From Flavobacteriaceae bacterium UBA3339 (GTDB lineage: Bacteria > Bacteroidota > Bacteroidia > Flavobacteriales > Flavobacteriaceae), in assembly GCA_002360925.1 (NCBI GenBank), contig DERN01000011.1, positions 370,235 through 434,234 on the forward strand: a stretch of DNA of 64,000 nt, read 5' to 3'. Position numbers and translations under genes: made by a program. Below are positions 18,038 through 26,886 of the stretch, piece by piece. The notes under the pieces are model-generated. The model did no database searches. It worked only from the letters and a program-made list of their open reading frames with translations, and was not told where the DNA came from. The first letter of the stretch is position 1. The number at the start of each line of letters is the position of its first letter.

Positions 18038-18439
18038 TTAATCTTTTTTCAATTTTCCGATTGAAACATCTCGTAATCGGGAAATCGGTATAATTTGATT
18101 TTCATCTTTATCTGCAGGAGTCGCTCTAATTTCTTCTAATTTTATCTGAAGACGATTGTAAACCGAATCATAAATTGCTGTGTAAACATCAGGATCTTCT
18201 TGATAAACGCGTTGCGCCTTTACAAACTGCAAACTATCTAATCCGTGTTTTTTTAGAATATTTTCGTACGAAACGATATATTGTACCGAATCGCGTTTAT
18301 TCGAAATCGATCGCGCGCTAGATGCAATGGTTAAATCCGTTAATACATCGACCATTTTTTCTTGCGAAACATCCGCTTTTTCGTTTTTAGAACATCCAAA
18401 AACACATAAAATTCCTAAAAGAACAACGATTTTCTTCAT
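18038..18439 (-). CDS. DUF4296 lipoprotein
   Basis: 133 residues. The signal VVLLGILCVFGC has a lipobox ending at Cys16. The mature part is helical and contains EKMVDVLTDLTIA followed by SYENILKKHGLDSLQF, the DUF4296 pattern. DUF4296 lipoproteins are found across Flavobacteriia with no known function. It begins three nt after the dihydroorotase stop codon, so it is the third gene of an operon with the glycosyltransferase and dihydroorotase genes. Confidence 0.8.
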   Translation of the reverse strand: MKKIVVLLGILCVFGCSKNEKADVSQEKMVDVLTDLTIASSARSISNKRDSVQYIVSYENILKKHGLDSLQFVKAQRVYQEDPDVYTAIYDSVYNRLQIKLEEIRATPADKDENQIIPISRLRDVSIGKLKKD

Positions 18440-18442
18440 ATA

Positions 18443-19780
18443 TTATCTTTCAAAAAGTAAACGCTTTCCTGTTGGTTGTTCGCTAATTCTTCCATTTTCC
18501 ATTACCAATTGTCCGTTTAAAACGGTCGAAATTACTTTTGTTGTAAATTCCTTTCCTTCAAAAGGCGACCAACCACATTTTGCCAATACGTTTTCTTTAG
18601 TAACCGTCCATGCTTCGCTGTTTAAATCAACTAAAGCTAAATCGGCAAAATAACCTTCTTTTACAAATCCGCGTTTTTCTATTTTAAACAAAATTGCTGG
18701 ATTGTGCATCATTTTCTGCACGACTTTCTCTAACGAAAGTTTTCCTTTTTTAGCAAATTCCAACATCGTAATTAAAGAATGCTGCACTAAAGGTCCGCCA
18801 GAAGGCGCTTGTAGATATTTCTGCGATTTTTCTTCTAGCGTATGCGGCGCATGATCTGTTGCAATAACATCGATTCGATCGTCCAATAAAGCTTCCCAAA
18901 TTTTTTCTCTGTCCGAAGCCGTTTTAACCGCAGGATTCCATTTTATGAAGTTTCCTTTTTCGGCATAATCTTCGTCCGAGAAATATAAGTGATGTACACA
19001 AACTTCGGCTGTGATTAATTTCTCTTCTAAAGGAATATCGTTTCGGAATAATTCGGTTTCTTTTCCGGTACTTATATGGAAAATATGCAAACGCGCTCCT
19101 GTTTTCTTAGCTAGTTCAATCGCTTTTGAAGACGATTTATAACAAGCTTCGGCACTGCGAATAATTGGATGTTGCGAAACCGGAATATCTTCGCCAAACT
19201 GTTCTTTTGCCTTTGTTAAATTCTCACGAATCGTTTGTTCGTCTTCACAATGAACTGCAATAAGCATTTTGGTCGACGAAAATATTTTTTCTAAAACTTC
19301 TTCATTATCAACCAACATATTCCCAGTTGAAGATCCTAAAAACAATTTAATTCCGGCAACATTACGCGGATTTGTTTTTAAAAGTTCTTCTAAATTATCA
19401 TTAGTTCCGCCCATCATAAACGAATAATTCGCAAATGAAGTTTGGGCAGCGATTTGATATTTTTCTTCTAAAATCTCTTGTGTAACTGCATTCGGAACCG
19501 TATTGGGTTGTTCAATAAACGATGTAACTCCGCCTGCAATTGCCGCTTTCGATTCCGTTCCAATCGTTCCTTTGTGTGTTAATCCTGGTTCGCGAAAATG
19601 CACTTGATCGTCGATTACTCCTGGAAAAACATGAAGTCCCGAAGCATCGATTACTTTATCGGCATTTAATTCTAAATTAGTTCCTATTTTAGAAATCGTT
19701 TCGTTTTCGATGAATATATCGGCTTTAAAAATGCTTCCTTCGTTAACTATAGTTCCGTTTTTAATTAAAAGAGTACTCAT
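18443..19780 (-). CDS. pyrC: dihydroorotase, Bacteroidota type
   Basis: 445 residues, amidohydrolase fold. It catalyses cyclisation of carbamoyl-aspartate to dihydroorotate in pyrimidine synthesis. Metal-site elements seen: D57-D-Q59-V-H61-F-R63 (normally DxHxHxR), a lysine in GIKLFLGSSTG that is the likely carboxylated ligand, AVHCEDE, LHIFHIS and catalytic DHAPH. The first histidine of HxH is replaced by glutamine, which may be normal for this lineage. The start overlaps the upstream glycosyltransferase stop by one base (TAATG). Confidence 0.88.
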   Translation of the reverse strand: MSTLLIKNGTIVNEGSIFKADIFIENETISKIGTNLELNADKVIDASGLHVFPGVIDDQVHFREPGLTHKGTIGTESKAAIAGGVTSFIEQPNTVPNAVTQEILEEKYQIAAQTSFANYSFMMGGTNDNLEELLKTNPRNVAGIKLFLGSSTGNMLVDNEEVLEKIFSSTKMLIAVHCEDEQTIRENLTKAKEQFGEDIPVSQHPIIRSAEACYKSSSKAIELAKKTGARLHIFHISTGKETELFRNDIPLEEKLITAEVCVHHLYFSDEDYAEKGNFIKWNPAVKTASDREKIWEALLDDRIDVIATDHAPHTLEEKSQKYLQAPSGGPLVQHSLITMLEFAKKGKLSLEKVVQKMMHNPAILFKIEKRGFVKEGYFADLALVDLNSEAWTVTKENVLAKCGWSPFEGKEFTTKVISTVLNGQLVMENGRISEQPTGKRLLFER

Positions 19781-20502
19781 TATATTTGATTAAATATTTT
19801 TTTAAATCGTAATTGTAAAACGCCAAAAACAGCTTCTTTAATAATATTTCCCGACATTTTTGACTTGCCTTTTGTTCTGTCGGTAAAAATAATCGGCACT
19901 TCGACCAATTTAAATTTATGACAAAATGCGCGATATTTCATTTCGATTTGGAAAGCATATCCGACAAACTTGATTTTCTTTAAATCGATTTTTTCTAAAA
20001 CCGAACGATGATAACAAATAAAACCAGCAGTTGTATCCATAATGTTCATTCCGGTAATAAAGCGCACATAAACCGAAGCGCCGTACGAAAGCAAAACGCG
20101 ACTTAAAGGCCAATTTACCACATTTACGCCTTTTACGTAACGCGAACCAATGGCAACATTTGCTCCGTTTTTACAAGCTTCTAACAATATCGGTAAATCA
20201 TTCGGATTGTGCGAAAAATCGGCATCCATTTCAAAAATATATTCGTAATTACGTTTTAAAGCCCAATCGAAACCTGCAACATAAGCTGTTCCCAATCCGT
20301 TTTTCTTTAAACGTTTCTTTAAAAAAACGCGATCAGGAAAACGTTCGGCAACTTGTAAAACCTTTTCAGAAGTTCCGTCTGGCGAATTATCGTCTACAAC
20401 CAAAACATCGAAAGATTCTTCTAATTGCATAACCGCCAAAAGAATATCTTCTATGTTTTCGATCTCGTTAAACGTAGGAATTACAACTATATTTTTACTC
20501 AT
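19780..20502 (-). CDS. polyprenol-phosphate mannosyltransferase-like GT2 glycosyltransferase
   Basis: 240 residues, the size of single-domain DPM1-type enzymes. The GT-A fold shows VVIPTFNEIENI, VVDDNSPDGT, and the metal-binding DADFSHNP. DTTAGFICYHRSVLEKIDL near 165-185 and FTDRTKGKSKM near 215 are typical of dolichol/polyprenol-phosphate mannose synthases. It probably makes a lipid-linked sugar at the inner membrane for protein or envelope glycosylation. It is the first gene of an operon with dihydroorotase and DUF4296. A -7 box TACATTTG is seen at 20526-20519 on the minus strand. Confidence 0.88.
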   Translation of the reverse strand: MSKNIVVIPTFNEIENIEDILLAVMQLEESFDVLVVDDNSPDGTSEKVLQVAERFPDRVFLKKRLKKNGLGTAYVAGFDWALKRNYEYIFEMDADFSHNPNDLPILLEACKNGANVAIGSRYVKGVNVVNWPLSRVLLSYGASVYVRFITGMNIMDTTAGFICYHRSVLEKIDLKKIKFVGYAFQIEMKYRAFCHKFKLVEVPIIFTDRTKGKSKMSGNIIKEAVFGVLQLRFKKIFNQI

Positions 20503-20603
20503 ACTAAAAAAATCTTAGCAAATGTAAACTTTTTTACACGGAGTTTTCTTAATAAAATTAGAATGATTTTTGTAAACATAAAATTAGTAATTTTACGCAG
20601 TTT

Positions 20604-21266
20604 ATGGAAATAGAATTTTTACATAGAAATCCATTATCGGCAGATTGGGCAACGGTTTTGTTTGTTTTAACCTTTGCTGCAATCGTGATTACGCGAAATA
20701 CTTTTCCGGTTCGTTTTTCTGAATTTTTGCGTTTGGGAATATCGAACAAATACTTATCGGTTTATCGCGATACCAACAACATGAAAAGTGGTTTTACCAT
20801 TAGTATGTTCTTTGTTCAAATGGTTTCGTTAAGTATGTTTGTTCATTACATTATTAGTTTGTTCGGGCATACAGAATTAGACAGCTTTAGATCGTATATT
20901 CGTGTAATTAGCGTTTTAACTTTCTTTGTATTGGTAAAATATTTTCTTGAAAAAATCGTAGCGGTTTGCTTTGCTATCGAAGATTTTGCAGAACAGTATA
21001 ATTTGGTAAAAGTAACATACAGATCGTTTCTAGGATTGATCCTTTTTCCGATTGTTGCGGTGTTGTTCTATAACAATTTTCAATCAGATTATTTTCTTTG
21101 GACCATTTTAGGTTTATTTATCTTAACAAATGGTGCATTATTTTTGCTGCTTTTAAAAAATTATCAAAAATCGATTACCCCCTTTATTTTGTATTTTATT
21201 TTGTATCTTTGCACCTTTGAAATAGCGCCTTACATAATTTTATATCACTGGTTTGTTGTTTCGTAA
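20604..21266 (+). CDS. DUF4271 integral membrane protein
   Basis: 220 residues with about six predicted transmembrane helices, among them WATVLFVLTFAAIVI, FFVQMVSLSMFVHYIISLF, VLTFFVLVKYF, FLGLILFPIVAVLF and FLWTILGLFILT. The pattern matches DUF4271, a Bacteroidota family normally found directly upstream of a uroporphyrinogen-III synthase gene, as here. Function is unknown. It is divergent from the glycosyltransferase operon. The promoter of the next gene lies within its last 65 bases. Confidence 0.82.
   Translation: MEIEFLHRNPLSADWATVLFVLTFAAIVITRNTFPVRFSEFLRLGISNKYLSVYRDTNNMKSGFTISMFFVQMVSLSMFVHYIISLFGHTELDSFRSYIRVISVLTFFVLVKYFLEKIVAVCFAIEDFAEQYNLVKVTYRSFLGLILFPIVAVLFYNNFQSDYFLWTILGLFILTNGALFLLLLKNYQKSITPFILYFILYLCTFEIAPYIILYHWFVVS
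21204..21211 (+). promoter_or_regulatory. -7 box for hemD (first copy) inside the DUF4271 gene
   Basis: TATCTTTG, 75 nt before the hemD start. It suggests hemD can be transcribed independently of DUF4271. Confidence 0.42.
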
Positions 21267-21286
21267 GATATAAAGAATAAATTATC

Positions 21287-22030
21287 ATGAAAGTGAAATC
21301 AATTTTGGTGTCGCAGCCAGAACCTAAAGTAGAAAACTCGCCGTATTTCGACATTCAGCAGAAGTACAAAGTAAAGATTGACTTTAGACCTTTCATCCAT
21401 GTTGAAGGTGTAAACGCCAAAGAAGTGCGTCAACAAAAAATTGACTTAAACAACTACACATCCATTATCCTTACCAGTAAAAACTCTGTAGATCATTATT
21501 TCCGCGTAGCAGAAGAAATGCGTTTTAAGGTTCCTGAAACCATGAAATATTTCTGTCAATCCGAAGCTATTGCGTATTATTTACAGAAATATGTTGTGTA
21601 CCGAAAACGTAAAATTTATGTTGGTCAGAAGGATTTTGCCGATATGGCTCCTTTAATTAAGAAGTTTAAAGACGATAAGTTTTTACTTCCTGCATCGGAT
21701 AAATTAAACGACGACGTTCCGCAAACTTTAAACGATTTGGGTGTAAATTGGAAACAAGGAATCTTTTTCCTTACTGCAATGAGCGATCTTTCGGATCTTA
21801 AAGATGTAAAATACGACGTTTTATGTTTCTTTAGTCCAACAGGAATCAATTCGCTTTTCAAAAACTTCCCTGACTTTGTTCAAGGCGATACGAGAATTGG
21901 TGTTTTTGGAAGCACAACTAAAAAAGAAGCCGAAGAACACGGTCTTAGAGTAGACATTATGGCTCCAAGCCCTGAAGCACCTTCTATGACAATGGCAATT
22001 GAAAAATACTTACAAAAAGTAAATAAATAA
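21287..22030 (+). CDS. hemD: uroporphyrinogen-III synthase (first of two)
   Basis: 247 residues, a normal HemD length. The two-lobed fold is indicated by TSIILTSKNSVDHYF in the first lobe and VLCFFSPTGINSLFKNF followed by RIGVFGSTTKKEAEEHGL in the second. The enzyme closes and isomerises hydroxymethylbilane to uroporphyrinogen III. It lies behind DUF4271, far from the hemA-hemC-hemE genes at 59.9-64 kb, where a shorter second HemD is encoded. Which copy supplies heme synthesis is not clear from sequence. Confidence 0.88.
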   Translation: MKVKSILVSQPEPKVENSPYFDIQQKYKVKIDFRPFIHVEGVNAKEVRQQKIDLNNYTSIILTSKNSVDHYFRVAEEMRFKVPETMKYFCQSEAIAYYLQKYVVYRKRKIYVGQKDFADMAPLIKKFKDDKFLLPASDKLNDDVPQTLNDLGVNWKQGIFFLTAMSDLSDLKDVKYDVLCFFSPTGINSLFKNFPDFVQGDTRIGVFGSTTKKEAEEHGLRVDIMAPSPEAPSMTMAIEKYLQKVNK

Positions 22031-22034
22031 CACC

Positions 22035-22064
22035 AAACCTCTTCCGAAAAGAAGAGGTTTTTTT
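22035..22064 (+). terminator. terminator after hemD (first copy)
   Basis: AAACCTCTTC / GAAGAGGTTT with a 6-nt loop and T run, five bases after the stop codon. Confidence 0.9.
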
Positions 22065-22133
22065 ATTACCATTGCGCAAAAATCACTTTTGGCACGATTC
22101 ATGAAAACCACATCAAAACAAAACATGAAAAGC

Positions 22134-22997
22134 ATGAAAAAAATAATTACCATAATAGTACTTTCTGCCGGAATGTTATCATTTGCGCAAGAAGCAGGAA
22201 AAAAAGGCGAACTTTTAAAAAACGAAGCTACTGTTAAAGAAATGCAAACGATAACAAGCAGTAATACTTCACGCGGAATGGTTCGTTCTGACAATACATC
22301 AAAAGATCGAATTCCTTCAAGAAACAACGGAAGAAATAATAACGTTCGTTATAATTGGAATCAGAATTTGGGTTATTCAGAAGTTTTTGTGCGAATTCCA
22401 GAACAAGGTTATTTCTCGGTAGAAATAGACAATCAAATGATTAGCTCTCCTTCAGGAAAATATCGTTTCTTTGATTTAAAATCGGGCAGAATGGCTATTT
22501 CTATCTACGAAAACGGCTATTTAATTTATCGTTCGCAATTAAATGTTAGAAACAACACGCGTTTGGTTTTAGATTTCTTCAGTAATTACGGACTTTATTT
22601 GTTAGATTCGTACAAAGTGCAAGGGCAAATGTATGGTTTTGACGAATGGGACGATGTTTGGAACAATCCTTATAACAATTACCCAAGCTACAATCCAAGA
22701 AATAATGTTATGGATAATCGTTCTTTCGACAGCTTTGTACAAACTTTAAAAAGAACCGCAAGTTTCGATAAAGACAAAGCTTCATTTATAGAACAACAGG
22801 TTAACAATACTTTTTTTACCTCGCAACAAATAAAAACGTTGTTAGAAACCTTTTCGTTTGATGATTCCCGTTTACAAACTGCTAAATTGTTATATGGTTA
22901 TTGTTCCGATATTTCAAACTTTTATATTGTATACGACACGTTTGATTTCGATAGAAACAGAAAAGATCTGATGAATTTTGTTAGCAAAAAAAGATAA
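22134..22997 (+). CDS. secreted DUF4476 protein
   Basis: About 287 residues from the ATG at 22134, which opens the signal peptide MKKIITIIVLSAGMLSFAQ. ATGs at 22089, 22101 and 22125 are possible, but a -7-like CACTTTTG near 22085 makes the earliest ones unlikely. An Asn/Arg-rich linker (RNNGRNNNVRYN) is followed by a small beta-sandwich (FVRIPEQGYFSVEIDNQM). The C-terminal DUF4476 helical domain contains RSFDSFVQTLKRTASFD and LLETFSFDDSRLQTAK. It is probably periplasmic; function unknown. Confidence 0.78.
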   Translation: MKKIITIIVLSAGMLSFAQEAGKKGELLKNEATVKEMQTITSSNTSRGMVRSDNTSKDRIPSRNNGRNNNVRYNWNQNLGYSEVFVRIPEQGYFSVEIDNQMISSPSGKYRFFDLKSGRMAISIYENGYLIYRSQLNVRNNTRLVLDFFSNYGLYLLDSYKVQGQMYGFDEWDDVWNNPYNNYPSYNPRNNVMDNRSFDSFVQTLKRTASFDKDKASFIEQQVNNTFFTSQQIKTLLETFSFDDSRLQTAKLLYGYCSDISNFYIVYDTFDFDRNRKDLMNFVSKKR

Positions 22998-23020
22998 AGA
23001 GAAGTTTTCTTCTCTTTTTT
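22997..23020 (+). terminator. terminator after the DUF4476 gene
   Basis: AAGAGAAG / CTTCTCTT with a TTTT loop and T run, overlapping the stop codon. Confidence 0.78.
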
Positions 23021-23041
23021 CATATCTAAAAGTCTTTTATA

Positions 23042-23078
23042 TTTAGACTGAATCTAAAAGCATATTTCTGTAATTTTA
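23042..23078 (+). promoter_or_regulatory. operator and promoter of the fumarase gene
   Basis: TTTAGA-CTGAA-TCTAAA at 23042-23058 is an inverted repeat with 6-bp arms and a 5-nt centre. The -7 box TAATTTTA at 23071-23078 follows, so the operator covers the -33 region. The same arms and spacing occur at 59686-59702 between the AraC and hemA genes. Confidence 0.5.
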
Positions 23079-23105
23079 CAAAGCTTAATAACAATTAATA
23101 TCAAA

Positions 23106-24710
23106 ATGATTGACTTTTTATATCAGGATCCATATCCTATTCAGAAAGACGACACCCAATACAGAAAAATAAGTTCTGATTACGTAAAAATCGAAAAACT
23201 AGGCGATCGCGAAATCTTAACCGTTGATCCTAAAGGATTAGAATTATTGGCAGAAGTTGCCATGAGCGATGTTTCTTTCATGTTGCGTACAGCGCATTTA
23301 GAGAAATTACGTAAAATCATCGACGATCCGGAGGCAACAGATAACGACCGTTTTGTAGCGTACAATTTATTGCAAAACGCAGCGGTAGCTGTAAACGGAG
23401 AATTACCTTCTTGTCAAGATACCGGAACAGCAATTGTTATGGCAAAAAAAGGCGAAAACGTTTATACGGGAGCCGACGATGCCGAAGCTTTATCAAAAGG
23501 AATTTTTAATACGTACATTAATAAAAACTTACGTTATTCTCAAATCGTTCCGATTTCGATGTTCGAAGAGAAAAATTCAGGTTCAAACTTACCCGCGCAA
23601 ATCGACATTTATTCTAAAAAAGGAAAATCGTACGAGTTTTTATTTTTAGCAAAAGGTGGCGGTTCTGCAAACAAAACATTTTTATATCAGCAAACAAAAT
23701 CGTTGTTAAACGAGAAATCGTTAGAAGCTTTTGTCAAAGCTAAAATCATGGATTTAGGAACGGCCGCTTGCCCGCCTTATCACTTAGCTTTGGTTATTGG
23801 CGGAACTTCTGCCGAAGCAACTTTAGCTGCTGTTAAAAAAGCGTCTGCTGGTTATTACGATCATTTACCAACAACAGGAAACATGTCAGGTCAGGCTTTC
23901 CGTGATTTAGAATGGGAAAAACGAGTTCAGGAAATTTGCCAAGAATCAGGAGTTGGAGCGCAATTTGGAGGAAAGTATTTAGTGCACGATGTTCGTGTAA
24001 TTCGTTTACCTCGTCACGCAGCTTCTTGTCCGGTTGGATTAGGTGTTTCGTGTTCTGCAGACAGAAACATTAAAGGAAAGATTACCCAAGAAGGAATTTT
24101 TGTAGAACAATTAGAAACAAATCCTGCACGTTTATTACCTGAAACTGCTCCGCATTTAGAAGAACCAGTTCGAATTGATTTAGATCAACCGATGGAAAAC
24201 ATTTTGGCAGAGTTGACAAAACATCCGATTAAAACACGTTTAATGTTAAACGGAACTGTGATTGTTGCACGCGATATTGCACATGCAAAAATCAAAGAAC
24301 TGTTAGATAACGGTGAACCAATGCCGGAATATTTCAAAAATCATCCGGTTTATTACGCCGGACCTGCAAAAACGCCACAAGGAATGCCTTCTGGTTCTTT
24401 CGGTCCAACAACTGCAGGTCGTATGGATAGTTATGTAGATCAATTCCAAGAAAACGGAGGTTCTATGATTATGTTAGCGAAAGGAAACCGCTCGCAACAA
24501 GTTACCGACGCTTGCGCAAAACACGGCGGATTTTATTTAGGATCAATTGGCGGACCCGCTGCGATTTTAGCACAAGATAATATTTTGAATGTAGAAGTAG
24601 TCGATTTCCCTGAATTAGGAATGGAAGCAGTTCGTAAAATAACGGTTAAAGATTTCCCTGCGTTCATTATTACTGATGACAAAGGAAATGATTTCTTTCA
24701 GAATTTGTAA
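23106..24710 (+). CDS. class I (iron-sulfur) fumarate hydratase
   Basis: 534 residues. It hydrates fumarate to malate in the TCA cycle. The three cluster cysteines are at C103 (PSCQDTGTA), C222 (ACPPYH) and C316 (GVSC), with exactly the spacing of E. coli FumA (119 and 94 residues apart). The protein joins the alpha and beta parts in one chain, as in FumA/FumB. The catalytic region [19 protein letters not shown] lies in the C-terminal part. It is a single gene with its own terminator. The operator-like palindrome upstream could link it to iron status. Confidence 0.95.
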   Translation: MIDFLYQDPYPIQKDDTQYRKISSDYVKIEKLGDREILTVDPKGLELLAEVAMSDVSFMLRTAHLEKLRKIIDDPEATDNDRFVAYNLLQNAAVAVNGELPSCQDTGTAIVMAKKGENVYTGADDAEALSKGIFNTYINKNLRYSQIVPISMFEEKNSGSNLPAQIDIYSKKGKSYEFLFLAKGGGSANKTFLYQQTKSLLNEKSLEAFVKAKIMDLGTAACPPYHLALVIGGTSAEATLAAVKKASAGYYDHLPTTGNMSGQAFRDLEWEKRVQEICQESGVGAQFGGKYLVHDVRVIRLPRHAASCPVGLGVSCSADRNIKGKITQEGIFVEQLETNPARLLPETAPHLEEPVRIDLDQPMENILAELTKHPIKTRLMLNGTVIVARDIAHAKIKELLDNGEPMPEYFKNHPVYYAGPAKTPQGMPSGSFGPTTAGRMDSYVDQFQENGGSMIMLAKGNRSQQVTDACAKHGGFYLGSIGGPAAILAQDNILNVEVVDFPELGMEAVRKITVKDFPAFIITDDKGNDFFQNL

Positions 24711-24733
24711 TATCATTTATATATAAACTTTTT

Positions 24734-24766
24734 AAAACAGCATTTTTCAATGCTGTTTTATTTTTT
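24734..24766 (+). terminator. terminator after the fumarase gene
   Basis: AAAACAGCATT / AATGCTGTTTT with a 4-nt loop, then a T-rich run. Confidence 0.88.
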
Positions 24767-24777
24767 GTATAAATTCT

Positions 24778-24802
24778 GTCACAAAAGCGTATTTAAATCG
24801 TC
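24778..24802 (+). promoter_or_regulatory. ECF-type promoter of the sigma factor operon
   Basis: GTCAC (24778-24782), a 16-nt spacer and CGTC (24799-24802). An AC-containing -35 element and CGTC -10 element are characteristic of ECF sigma promoters. No TAnnTTTG box is near. It suggests the sigma factor transcribes its own operon. Confidence 0.55.
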
Positions 24803-24829
24803 TTACTATTAAACGAACAAGAAAACACT

Positions 24830-25324
24830 TTGGAAAAATTCAATACATCACATCATAAAATGCTTCGGTTAGCTTCTAGGATACTTGGTTGTCATAACGA
24901 CGCAGAAGATATTGTACAAGATTGTTACGAAAAGTTCTTGTTGAATACGAAAAAAGAACAAATACAAAACAACGAAGCTTTTTTAATGACGATGGTTCGG
25001 AATGCGAGTCTTGATTTTTTAAGAAAAAGGCATTTTGCTTTTCAGACTGACGAAATTTTAAATCATCATATTTCACACGAAAGTCCTGACAAAATATTAG
25101 AACTTAAAGAAAGCGAAAATAAGTTAGATCAATTATTAAATCTTTTAAACGAAAAACACCGAACAGTTTATCATTTACGAGAAATTGAAGAATATGAGCT
25201 AGAAGAAATCGCGAAGATTTTAAACATAAGTTATGATGATGTAAGAACGTGTTTATCGCGTGCACGAAAAAAAATAAGAGAATTATATAATGCCTATTTA
25301 AACAATGAAAGAGGAACGAAATAA
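24830..25324 (+). CDS. ECF-family RNA polymerase sigma factor
   Basis: 164 residues from a TTG start at 24830, kept because the first residues (HHKMLRLASRILGC) belong to region 2; the first ATG (24860) would cut into it. Region 2 includes DAEDIVQDCYEKFL and MTMVRNASLDFLRK. Region 4 includes LNEKHRTVYHLREIEEYELEEIAKIL and VRTCLSRARKKIRELY. It directs RNA polymerase to a stress or envelope regulon. The next gene starts 20 nt before its stop codon and is the likely anti-sigma factor. Confidence 0.92.
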   Translation: MEKFNTSHHKMLRLASRILGCHNDAEDIVQDCYEKFLLNTKKEQIQNNEAFLMTMVRNASLDFLRKRHFAFQTDEILNHHISHESPDKILELKESENKLDQLLNLLNEKHRTVYHLREIEEYELEEIAKILNISYDDVRTCLSRARKKIRELYNAYLNNERGTK

Positions 25325-25781
25325 AGAACAGCTGTTAAAAAAATATTATGATGGCAATACCACTTTAGCCGAAGAAAAATGGTTAAAAGAACACGTATTA
25401 CATAATAAGGAAAATATAGAGCATTTTATTTTTAACGATCTTGATTCTTTAAAAAAGGAAGCTGTTCAGGATCATCGAACAAATAAAAAACAAAAAAGAA
25501 CATTCGCAAAAGTCATTACAATATGTAGTTTAATTACTTCAGCTGCTTGTATGTTTTTCTTTATCTGGAAACCTTCTTTAAACAATTCGATTAAAAAAGA
25601 CTCGTTCGAAAACACCATAAGCGAAGAGCTTTTAGTTTCAAGTACAATCGAAGGTTCTATAGAAGATCCTGAAATAGCATTAGAACAAGCTAAAAAAGCA
25701 TTAGCGTTTGTAAGTAAAAAATTAAATTCCGGTACCGAATCTATACATCATTTAAACAAGTTGAATCACGTAAAAGATTAA
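25305..25781 (+). CDS. probable membrane-anchored anti-sigma factor
   Basis: 158 residues. The cytosolic N-terminal part (about 65 residues) has LLKKYYDGNTTLAEEKWLK, a helical pattern common in Bacteroidota anti-sigma factors. One transmembrane helix follows (VITICSLITSAACMFFFIW, about 71-89), then a periplasmic tail of about 65 residues. It overlaps the sigma gene by 20 nt, so translation is coupled. The assignment rests on topology and context; no zinc-binding HxxxCxxC motif is present. Confidence 0.75.
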   Translation: MKEERNKEQLLKKYYDGNTTLAEEKWLKEHVLHNKENIEHFIFNDLDSLKKEAVQDHRTNKKQKRTFAKVITICSLITSAACMFFFIWKPSLNNSIKKDSFENTISEELLVSSTIEGSIEDPEIALEQAKKALAFVSKKLNSGTESIHHLNKLNHVKD

Positions 25782-25785
25782 AAAC

Positions 25786-26313
25786 ATGAAGTTAAAAAAA
25801 ATCATTTTTCTATTGTTGTTATGTTTGCCACTTACTGTAATGTCGCAAAGTCTGGCTCAAAAAACAGCAACAAATTACGAAGGTAAAAAAGGATATACAA
25901 CGGTAAACATTTCAAAATCTATGTTTAAAATGCTATCGCGAATAAAAACTACAGATCCTGAATATCAAAATTTTCAGAAATTTCTATCTAATCTCGAAGG
26001 TTTCAAAATTTTGGTCGAAGAAGATGCTAAAAACAAAACTTTTAAAAACGATTTGTCATTATTAGCACAATCTCTTTCCAAAAAAGGTTACGAAGAACTA
26101 ATGAGTATAAATGAAGATGGAAACAACATTTCGTTTAAAGTTTTAGAGAAAAACAACCGCATTCGCGAATTGGTAATGAGTATTACAGGAGAAGATAATG
26201 TGCTCATGATTATTAGCGGCGATTTTATTTTAGACGATCTTATTTCTATTTCCGATAGCGTAAATATTGGCGAAATCAATCAGGTAAAAAAACTTAAAGA
26301 CAAAAAGAAATGA
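25786..26313 (+). CDS. secreted DUF4252 protein
   Basis: 175 residues. A signal peptide ends near LPLTVMSQ (residue 21). The mature region contains YTTVNISKSMFKMLSRI, FKILVEEDAKNKTF and YEELMSINEDGNNISFKVLEKNNRIRELVMSI, the DUF4252 pattern. It lies four nt after the anti-sigma gene and overlaps the next gene by ATGA. The family commonly accompanies ECF sigma/anti-sigma pairs in Flavobacteriia; its molecular role is unknown, though an envelope signal or sensor part is a reasonable guess. Confidence 0.83.
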   Translation: MKLKKIIFLLLLCLPLTVMSQSLAQKTATNYEGKKGYTTVNISKSMFKMLSRIKTTDPEYQNFQKFLSNLEGFKILVEEDAKNKTFKNDLSLLAQSLSKKGYEELMSINEDGNNISFKVLEKNNRIRELVMSITGEDNVLMIISGDFILDDLISISDSVNIGEINQVKKLKDKKK

Positions 26314-26765
26314 AACTATTAAAACAAAGTTTATTATTAGCGATTAGCTGTTTAATGTTATCATGTGCTTCGTTTAAAAACAAAGGTTTAGACTCGTTTT
26401 ACAAAGAATACGACAAAGAAATTACCTCGTTACGCGTTCCTAAACTACTTTACAGATTTACCGACGCTCATAAAGAACTAAAACCGTTAATAAAATATTT
26501 AAAAGCAACTCGTGTTGTTTCTATTGAAAACAGTAGCGAAAAATTGCAACGCGATTTAAACAAAGCTCTAAAACACGATAAATACGAAGAGTTTATTAGT
26601 ATAAATAGCGAAGGTAATTTGGTTACTATTTTAGCAGCCGAAAATAAAGAGAAAATCACTCATATTGTATTAAAAATAAAAGAAGGAAATGAACTAAATT
26701 TAATACAAACTCGGGTTAATTTACCCTTAGATAAATTTCAGGAAATCTTAAGTTCACTCAATTAA
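26310..26765 (+). CDS. DUF4252-like lipoprotein
   Basis: 151 residues. The lipobox LMLSC puts the acylated cysteine at residue 19. The body (LKPLIKYLKATRVVSIENSS, then YEEFISINSEGNLVTILAAENKEKITHIVLKI) parallels the preceding DUF4252 protein, so the two look like diverged tandem duplicates, one soluble and one lipid-anchored. The start overlaps the preceding stop codon by ATGA. It is the last gene of the sigma operon and is followed by a terminator. Confidence 0.78.
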   Translation: MKLLKQSLLLAISCLMLSCASFKNKGLDSFYKEYDKEITSLRVPKLLYRFTDAHKELKPLIKYLKATRVVSIENSSEKLQRDLNKALKHDKYEEFISINSEGNLVTILAAENKEKITHIVLKIKEGNELNLIQTRVNLPLDKFQEILSSLN

Positions 26766-26777
26766 TTTAATTCAATG

Positions 26778-26808
26778 CAAAAACCGGAAGATCATCTTTC
26801 GGTTTTTT
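26778..26808 (+). terminator. terminator of the sigma operon
   Basis: AAAACCGGAAGA / TCTTTCGGTTTT (one G-U pair) with a 3-nt loop and T run. Confidence 0.85.
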
Positions 26809-26886
26809 TAATTTAAGGTTTACGTATCTTTAGACTTTCCAATTAAATTAATTTTCCTTATTTTTAATCGAACCAAAAATATAAAA

